NCBI GenBank assembly: GCA_030035585.1
Contig: CM057469.1
Span: 66,683,501 to 66,747,500, forward strand
DNA length: 64,000 nt
Origin: Dugong dugon
Lineage: Eukaryota > Chordata > Mammalia > Sirenia > Dugongidae
Direction: 5' to 3'
Shown here: piece by piece, positions 56,900 through 64,000 of the stretch
Numbering within the stretch: position 1 is the stretch's first letter
Layout: every line of letters starts with the position of its first letter
Position numbers and translations under genes: made by a program
The notes under the pieces: generated by a model
What the model saw: only the letters and a program-made list of their open reading frames with translations
The model's database searches: none
Told to the model about the DNA's origin: nothing

Positions 56900-57411
56900 T
56901 TAAATGGATTTCGTTGTCTCATATGTCATAGCAGCTTTGTCAGTTCTAAAATGCTGCCCTAATTTCAGAATTCTCTATGATTTCCTGACTCTCAGCACTT
57001 AAAATCCTCTAATCTGTGCAATTCCAATGCAAATGCCATCAGAACTCATAAAGAAAAATGCTAAAAATATCCCTCTCCTTAATTAAAGTTGTCCTTCTAT
57101 TGGTGATTGTTGCCTTCAGTTGGGTTCGGATGGTTGAGAGCTCATCAGTGGCACATTAATTCCAGATTGCCAGCAGTTAATTATATTTGTATTGTGAACA
57201 TATTCACGGAAGTTCTGATGAACCGTTAGTCCTTCAATAACCATGTCTGGTACTGTTTTGGGATACAGAGAAAGCCATGCTGGGGAGCAGAGGGAAAGGT
57301 TGTAAAGTAAAATGGACTCCAACAATGGTGGGCCTCCACACTCCACAGAACTCAGATTTGATGATACTGTCAACAGAGAGCTGCTGAAGATTTCTGAGCA
57401 AGGAAATACCA
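56900..57411. other. Intergenic, unrecognised
   Basis: No gene, RNA or named repeat recognised. Confidence 0.5.
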
Positions 57412-57835
57412 GTTGTTGTTAGGTGCCATTGAATTGGTTCTTACGGAAACCCTATGTACAGTGGAATGAAACACTGAGCCATCCTCACAATCGTTGCTAT
57501 GTTTGAGCCCCTTGGTGCAGCCACTGTATCAATCCATCTCATTGAAGGTCTTCCTCTTTTTCCCTGACCCTCTATTTTACCAAGCATGTTGTCCTTCTCC
57601 AGGGACTGGTCTGTCCTGATAACATGTCCAAAGTACATGAGACAATGTCTCACCATCCTCCCCTTCTAAGGAACATTCTGGCTGTACTTTTTCAAGACAG
57701 ATTTGTTCTTCTGACAGTCCATGGTATATTCAATATTCTTTGCCAACACTGTAATTCAAATGCATCAGTAGTTCTTCTTTGGTCTTCTTTATTCATTGTC
57801 CATGTATACGTCCATGGACATTTATCAGAGAGGTA
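57412..57835 (-). mobile_element. RTE LINE 3' end
   Basis: Reverse RTE text: 'agttgttgttaggtgccatt', 'cagggactggtctgtcctga', 'cttctttattcattgtccat'. It covers about the last 420 bp of the RTE, with small deletions. Confidence 0.92.
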
Positions 57836-59299
57836 GCGGAATTCTACTATAAAAATATTCCCCTTGCGCTGGATTGGAAGGATATTGTGGGGGTAGAGAC
57901 AGGAGGTCCTAGAGTTAGGATGGCCAATTTGGAGGCTGCTAGTAAAATTTAGATTTCAGGTGATAGAGTTCTGGGCTGGGTGGCAGCATGAGAATGTGGA
58001 CACTTTGAAAGAAAACAGGATTTGGTGACAAAGCAGATATGAAGAAGAGGAGAAATGAGTCAGCAATGACAGGATGATTTTGAGCATGGCTCGGGGACTG
58101 TAGCACCACAGGCAACAAGGAAGACCAAAAAGAGGAAGTAGACTTTCTGTAAGGAAAATGATAAATTTGGCTTCAGACATGCTGAATTTGAGGTGATGTT
58201 GTTAAGTATTCAAGCCAAAAAGTTCAGTGCAAAGTTGAAGACATGTGGCTAGGGCACACATATATATGTATAATTATATACATAAAAGTTTTTATTATGG
58301 AATACTTAAAATATATTAAATATAGACTAGTAAACGTCCATATTCCCATCACCTAGCTTCAACAGTGACCTTGACCAATCTTGTTGCATCCATACTCCCC
58401 AGCCACTTCCCCCAGACACATCATATCACACTGAAACAAACTCCAGACATAGAGATAGATATTTAAAAGTATGAAGCACAGAAAATGGCGATTTGGAAAG
58501 CTGTCAGAGAACCTTAAAGCAAATCTTCTCATTTTATAGATGAGCAAAGTAAAACACTAGAGATAATAATTCACTCCAATCTAAAAAAAAAAAAAAAAAA
58601 AGGTAGAGCTGTAACTGGAATCCGGTTACTTGCAAACGCCTTTGTCAAGTTTTCAGCTATCAGAGACAAAATGAGAAAAATAAGGATGAAATGCAAAGTT
58701 TTCATAAAGCTAAAATCTACTGAATTTTAAAAATTACTATACATATATATATATATACTGTCTTGTGTTTATTTGTAATTCTGTCAAAATACACCAAATG
58801 TGCCATACGTCATAAAATAAAACTCTAAAGCAGGTCCTCACTCTTAACAACAGAACAAGAGAACCGTGTTTACTTAATTACCATGGTTGGTTTCCACATT
58901 GTGGCCTCAAAGCCTCTCAGGTCATTCCAAGTGTGCCTTGGAGACAAGAGTCCTATCTGTCCAGAGTCAGTTTACTTGTGACTGTCAGCAAAGTCACCTT
59001 GGGTGACATGTCACCTCTTATACCACTGCTACCTAAATTTATGGAGTGATTTTGTGTTGTGTTGAGCAGAATATACAAGACAATAAAAGTGGGTTGGTAT
59101 TAGTTCCACCAAAGAGCAAAACCTGAATAACATTCAGCCTGTAAAAAGAAAATACTGTAGTTTTATCTAAAAAGTGATGTTCATGGATTCAGCTTAGATT
59201 TATTAATCAGTATGAGTCATAGTTTAAATATGTGGCAATGTTCTTTGTAAAGACATGAAACCACAAAAAAATTTAACTTTTTGAAAAAAAATTGAATTT
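57836..59299. other. Intergenic with old repeats
   Basis: 57,880-58,260 looks like an old unnamed repeat ('ttcagacatgctgaatttga'). 58,270-58,460 resembles a reverse old L1 3' UTR ('cccatcacctagcttcaaca'). An A run lies at 58,583-58,601. No gene seen. Confidence 0.5.
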
Positions 59300-59318
59300 A
59301 AAAATGTACTTGGTGTTA

Positions 59319-61744
59319 TCTACTGAAGAAGAAGAATAAAGTTGGAGGACTCACACTACCTGACTTGAGAACCTACTATACAGCTACAGTAGTCAAACCA
59401 GCCTGGTACTGGTACAACAACAGAGACATTGACCAATGGAACAGAATTGAGAACCCAGATGTAAATCCATCCACCTACGGTAACCTGATTTTCGACAAGG
59501 GCCCGAAGTCCCTCAAATGGGGAAAAGACAGTCTTTTTAACAAACGGTGCTGGCAAAACTGGATATCCATTTGCAGAAAAATGAAACAGGACCCATACCT
59601 CACACCGTATACAAAAACTACTTCAAAATGGATCAAAGACCTGAATATAAAGCCTAAAACTATAAAGTTCATAGAAGAAAAAATAGGACCAACACTTCAG
59701 GCCTTAATACATGGCATTAACAGGATACAAACCATAACCATCAACACACAAAACCCAACAGATAAACTAGATAACTGGGATCTTCTAAAAATCAAACACC
59801 TATGCTCTTCAAAAGACTTCACCAAAAGAGTCAAAAGAGAACCTACAGACTGGGAAAAAATTTTTGGACAGTACAAGTCAGACAAAGGTCTAATATCCAT
59901 AATCTACAAGAAAATCCAACACCTCTACAACAAAAAGACAAACAATCCTATCAAAAAATGGGCAAAGGAAATGAACAGACACTTCACCAAAGAAGACATT
60001 CAAATGGCCAGCAGACACATGAGGAAATGCTCGCGTTCACTAGCCATTAGAGAAATGCAGATTAAAACCACAATTGAGATACCATCTCACCCCGGCATTA
60101 CTGGCACGAATCAAAAAATACTGGAAATAACAAATGTTGGAGGGGCTGCGGGGAGATGGGAACTCTTATACACTGCTGGTGGGAATGCAAAATGATACAA
60201 CCATTTTGGAAAATGATATGGCGCTTCCTCAGAAAGCTAGAAATAGACATACCATTCGATCCAGCAATCCCACTCCTAGGAATATATCCTAGAGAAATAA
60301 GAGTCATCACTCGAATAGACATATGCACACCTATGTTCATGGCAGCATTGTTCACAATAGCAAAACGATGGAAACAACGTAGGTGCCCATCAACAGATGA
60401 ATGGATAAACAAACTATGGTACATACACACAATGGAGTGCTATGCAACGAGAAAGAACAACAATGAATCTGTGAACCATCTCATAACATGGATGAAACTG
60501 GAGGACATTATGCTGAGTGAAATAAGTCAGTCACAAAAGGACAAATACTGTGAGACCTCTATTGTAAAAACCCACGAAAAAATTCACATGCAAAATGTAA
60601 CAATCCTTGTTTATTACCAGGGATGGGGACGGGGGGAAATACTAAATAGGCAATAGATTATCTTGGGTGAGAGGTGAGACAGTACACAGTACAAGGGAAA
60701 CTGACACAACCTGTACAAGGAAAGGTCATGGAGGCCCCACGGACACATCCAAACTCCCCGAGGGACTGAGTTGTTAGACGGAGGGCTCTGGGGACCATGG
60801 TCTTGTGGAACATCTAGCTCAATTGGCATGACACTACTTATAAAGATAATGCTCTACATTCTACCTTGGTGAGTAGTGTCTGGGGTCTTGAAAGCCTGTG
60901 AGTGGCCATCTAAGATACTCCACTGGTCTCATCCCTTCGGGAGCAAGGGAGAATGAAGAGAACAGGATACAAGGAAAAGATTAGTCCAAAGGACTAATTG
61001 TCCACAGCTACCAAGACCTCCACCGGACTGAGTCCAGTACAGCTAGATGGTGCCCGGCTATGACCGCTGACTGCTCTGACCAGGATCACAACAGAGGGTT
61101 CTGGACAGAGCTGGAGAAGGATGTAGAGCATAATTCTAACTCACAAAAAAAAAAAAAAAAGACCAGATTTACTTGCCTAAAGGAGACTGGAGAAACCTCA
61201 AGAGTGTGGCCCCCAGACACCCTTTCAGCTCAGAGGTGAAGTTACCTTCGAGGTTCACTGTTCAGCCTGGGAATGGACAGCCCAGTAAAACTAAATGAGA
61301 CTAACGAGGTACAGGAGTCCAGTGACAAGGGCCAGAAGGCAGAGGGGGAGTAGGAAGCTGATGATAAGGAACACAAGTTGAGTAAGGATACTGTTGATGT
61401 GTTGTGAGATTCTTAACCATTGTTATAGGGCAACATTTGTAGTAACTGTTAAATGGGAGGCTATTTTGTCCTGTAAGCCTTCATCTTGGGTGAGAATGGC
61501 AGCACAATTGGAAGAGCATAGTCAATGTCACTTAAATGTGTACGTAAAAAGTTTTGAAAGGTGTATCTTTGGCTATGTGTATTTTCACCAAAAAAAAAAA
61601 AAAAAAAAAAGCTGAGAATTCAGAGGGTTAAAATGTTGTGGGGTTGTTAACCAAAGTCATAAAACAGCATGTGTACTACTGTTACATGAGAAACTGTTTG
61701 TTCTGTAAGCCTTCACCTGAAGTACAATAAAATATTAAAAAAAA
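59319..61744 (+). mobile_element. 5'-truncated L1 LINE (ORF2 C-terminus and full 3' UTR)
   Basis: The 19-bp target-site duplication aaaaatgtacttggtgtta lies at 59,300-59,318 and 61,745-61,763. ORF2 codons start at once. The open piece 59,365-60,195 includes NRDIDQWNRIENPDVNPSTY. A frameshift near 60,150-60,195 leads to the second piece, 60,156-60,656, with [18 protein letters not shown] and [20 protein letters not shown]. The 3' UTR (60,657-61,744) holds A-rich tracts and ends 'agtacaataaaata' plus poly(A). No reverse transcriptase domain is present, so the copy is dead. Its low decay suggests a fairly recent insertion. Confidence 0.96.
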
Positions 61745-61763
61745 AAAAATGTACTTGGTGTTA

Positions 61764-62479
61764 GAAATACTAATAGGATGGCATTGAAAAGATCTTACAA
61801 AGCAGCATTGAATAGTGCAGTCTAAAGTCACTTAAATATTTCAGGCATTAAAATGTTTGATAAATAAAGATGTTTGCTTTGATGTGGCAAAAAACACTTA
61901 AAAATTGATTCAGCACCTGTCATGTCATACAATTACTGGAAGAGGTAAAATAAATGACTGAGCATACATATGATTAGTTTTTTCAGCTAACTGAAATTTC
62001 AAACTGCATAAATTTGATAAAAATATATTACATAAATCTTCATAATATAGTACATTGGTGTAGGATTGCCATCTGTCCTTTCTTGGAAAAAACTGGTCCT
62101 TATTCAGAATGTATGCCCTTCTTGTTTTGCATTACATGTTCTTTCATTCATGAAATAATGATGATAGTAGATGGTAGCTTGTAAAAAATAACATATTTAA
62201 TTGAAAAAAAATATTAACAACACTAGGACCAATTCCAATAAAAACTAATGTTTTGGTTTGTAAAACAGACACGAGAAGACCACTGCATTCTAGTACCCCA
62301 GTTGACAGAGGAACAGAGATGTGAAAGAAGGAAGAGGTTGCCAAGGGAAAGATCCTAAGGAATAAGAAGCAAAAGGCCAATAGTTGAGACTTAGAGAAGC
62401 ACTCAGAGGAAGTTTGAAGATCATTCAAGGAGAAGGAAGGAAGTGGAAGGGCATTAGTATCTGGCTTCTACCCTACTGG
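61764..62479. other. Intergenic, AT-rich
   Basis: No gene or named repeat recognised. Confidence 0.55.
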
Positions 62480-62676
62480 GGAAGTCCCTGGATGATACGA
62501 ACAGTTAATGCTTCAGCTGCTAACCTAAAGATTGGAATTCAAGCCTACTCAGAGGCACCTCGAAAAAAAGGCCTGATGATTTACTTTCGAAAAATAAGTC
62601 ACTGTAAACCCTATGGAGCACAGTTCAACTCTGACACACATGGGGTTGCCACGAGTTGGAACTGACTCAACTAGTT
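62480..62676 (+). mobile_element. AfroSINE, older subfamily
   Basis: 'ggaagtccctggatgatacg', 'gctgctaacctaaagattgg', 'aaaccctatggagcacagtt', 'cacgagttggaactgactca'. Confidence 0.9.
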
Positions 62677-62952
62677 ACCCAACTGAGTACTTTTATATAA
62701 TGTAACTATATTTAATTTTCATGATGAAACTGTGAATTAGGGGCTCTTTCCCCTACCACTAACTACCTTGTTTGCTGCCTCACACAAGAGACATTTAAAA
62801 TGAGAGCAGAGAGGTTTGGTTATAAGGTCATTAGAAATGACTGAAAGATCAGTGTGAGCCACAGTGGTGGGAACAGAAGCTAGACTGCCAGCAAATTAAG
62901 CTAACCAACGAGGTTAGGTTACAGACAAATATTATTTATTTTGGTTTAAATA

Positions 62953-63522
62953 TGTTGTTGCTGTTACATGCCACAGAGTTGGTTCCAACTCATAGCGACC
63001 CTACGTACAACAGAACGAAAGGCTGGCCTGGTCCTGTGCCAGTCTCACAATCGTTGCTATGTTTAAGCCCATTGTTGCAGCCACTGTGTCAATTCATCTC
63101 ATCTAGGGTCTTCCTCTTTCTCGCTGACCCTCTACTCTACCAAGCATGTTGTCCTTCTCCAGAGACTGGTCCTTCCTGACAACATATCCAAAGTATGTAA
63201 GACATAGTCTTGCCATCCTTGCTTCTAAGGAACATTCTGGCTGTACTTCCAAGACACATTTCATTCTTCTGGCAGTCTGTGGTATATTCAATATTCTTCA
63301 TCAACATCGTAATTCAAAGACATCAATTCTTCTTCTGTCTTCTTTATTCATTGTCCAGCATTCACATGCATATGAGGTGACCGAAAATACCATGGCTTGG
63401 GTCAGGCACACTTTAGTCCTCAAAGTGACATCTTTGCTTTTAAACACTTTAAAGGAGGTCTGTTGCAGATTTGCCCAGTCAACAGACCATTTGATTTCTT
63501 GATGACTGCTTCCATGGGCTAA
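62953..63522 (-). mobile_element. RTE LINE 3' end, longest fragment on the right side
   Basis: Reverse RTE from 'ttgttgttgctgttacatgc' through 'cagagactggtccttcctga' to 'cttgatgactgcttccatgg'. It matches about 32,090-32,655 of the long RTE and includes decayed RT C-terminal codons. Confidence 0.93.
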
Positions 63523-63890
63523 AATCTGACAAGAGGTTTTAAAATACTAAAATTATAAAGCTCCTTTTTCCCCCTAATACCAATTATTATTTACACACAA
63601 GGTGTAAAAAATTCCAACATTGCCGATATCTACTGTAAAATACCTAAATGAAAGCCTCCATAGTCCCACCCCTCAACCCTACTCTCCAAAGATTCTTACT
63701 ATTAACACAAAAGATTAAATTTATCCCCAGACGCAATAAGATTCTGGCCAATGAGTCCTCTTCAAGCTTCTTTTAACTGTGTTTATTCCTAAAAACTGTC
63801 CAATTTTACTTTTCAATTTTAAAACTAGCTCAAATGTTTTCAAAGCACTCATGATTTGGAAAAAAAACCAACTATGGTTAAATGAATCTG
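63523..63890. other. Intergenic
   Basis: Nothing recognised. The text does not resemble DDX59 coding sequence, the expected neighbour. Confidence 0.55.
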
Positions 63891-63894
63891 TTTA

Positions 63895-64000
63895 TGGAGG
63901 CGGGATGAGAAGGCAGAAAGGGACAGGAGCTGGGTGAATGGACACGGAAACCCGGGGTAGAAAGGGGGAGTGTGCTATCACATTACAGGCATTACCACTA
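63895..64000 (+). repeat. L1 3' UTR, cut by the right window edge
   Basis: 'gcgggatgagaaggcagaaa', 'gggacaggagctgggtgaat' and 'gaaagggggagtgtgctatc' match the repeat at 1-303 in the same orientation. Confidence 0.65.

Noticed and set aside
650..62676. tRNA-like heads as possible tRNA genes
   Set aside because: They all belong to AfroSINEs with the standard body and tail; none stands alone with intact arms.
40345..64000. Search for DDX59 exons, the expected upstream neighbour
   Set aside because: No helicase motifs or C-terminal DDX59 residues were seen on either strand; the gene probably starts beyond the right edge.
1..64000. SINE orientation bias against KIF14
   Set aside because: About two-thirds of AfroSINEs are on the plus strand both inside the gene and in the intergenic half, so the bias is not linked to transcription of KIF14.

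Overview
The window is nuclear DNA of a placental mammal of the Afrotheria, most likely an elephant. Two things show this. It is packed with the tRNA-derived SINEs of that clade (AfroSINEs, about 30 copies). It also carries BovB/RTE-type LINEs and L1 elements whose 3' untranslated regions are of the elephant type. No bacterial, organellar or viral genes are present.

Only one protein gene is supported: KIF14, a mitotic kinesin, on the minus strand. Twenty coding exons (numbered 2 to 21 on the human model) can be placed between 37,714 and 366. All splice phases agree and they give exactly 1,150 codons of open frame. This covers the N-terminal PRC1-binding extension, the complete kinesin motor, the neck, the FHA domain and the first half of the coiled-coil stalk. 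The C-terminal third lies beyond the left edge. The promoter is a CpG island at about 39,790-40,340, with a CCAAT box and a CHR-like element as expected for a G2/M gene.

The introns (1-37,700) hold AfroSINEs, MIR, L2, MER5A, old L1 and three 5'-truncated young L1 3' ends. They also hold a near-full-length but broken RTE LINE (29.47-32.66 kb) and a recent 2.1-kb tandem duplication (10.30-14.54 kb).

From 40.35 kb to the right edge I see no gene. It is intergenic sequence upstream of KIF14, made of nested AfroSINEs, minus-strand RTE 3' ends, a hAT-like element, MIR, L2 and a 2.4-kb L1 insertion with a clear target-site duplication (59.32-61.74 kb). I looked for exons of DDX59, the upstream neighbour in human, and found none.

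The most interesting points are the L1-anchored tandem duplication beside KIF14 exon 15, a GC-AG intron in the motor domain, two upstream ORFs in the KIF14 leader, an internally deleted RTE, and SINE tails that match the RTE tail. I found no credible undescribed gene system.
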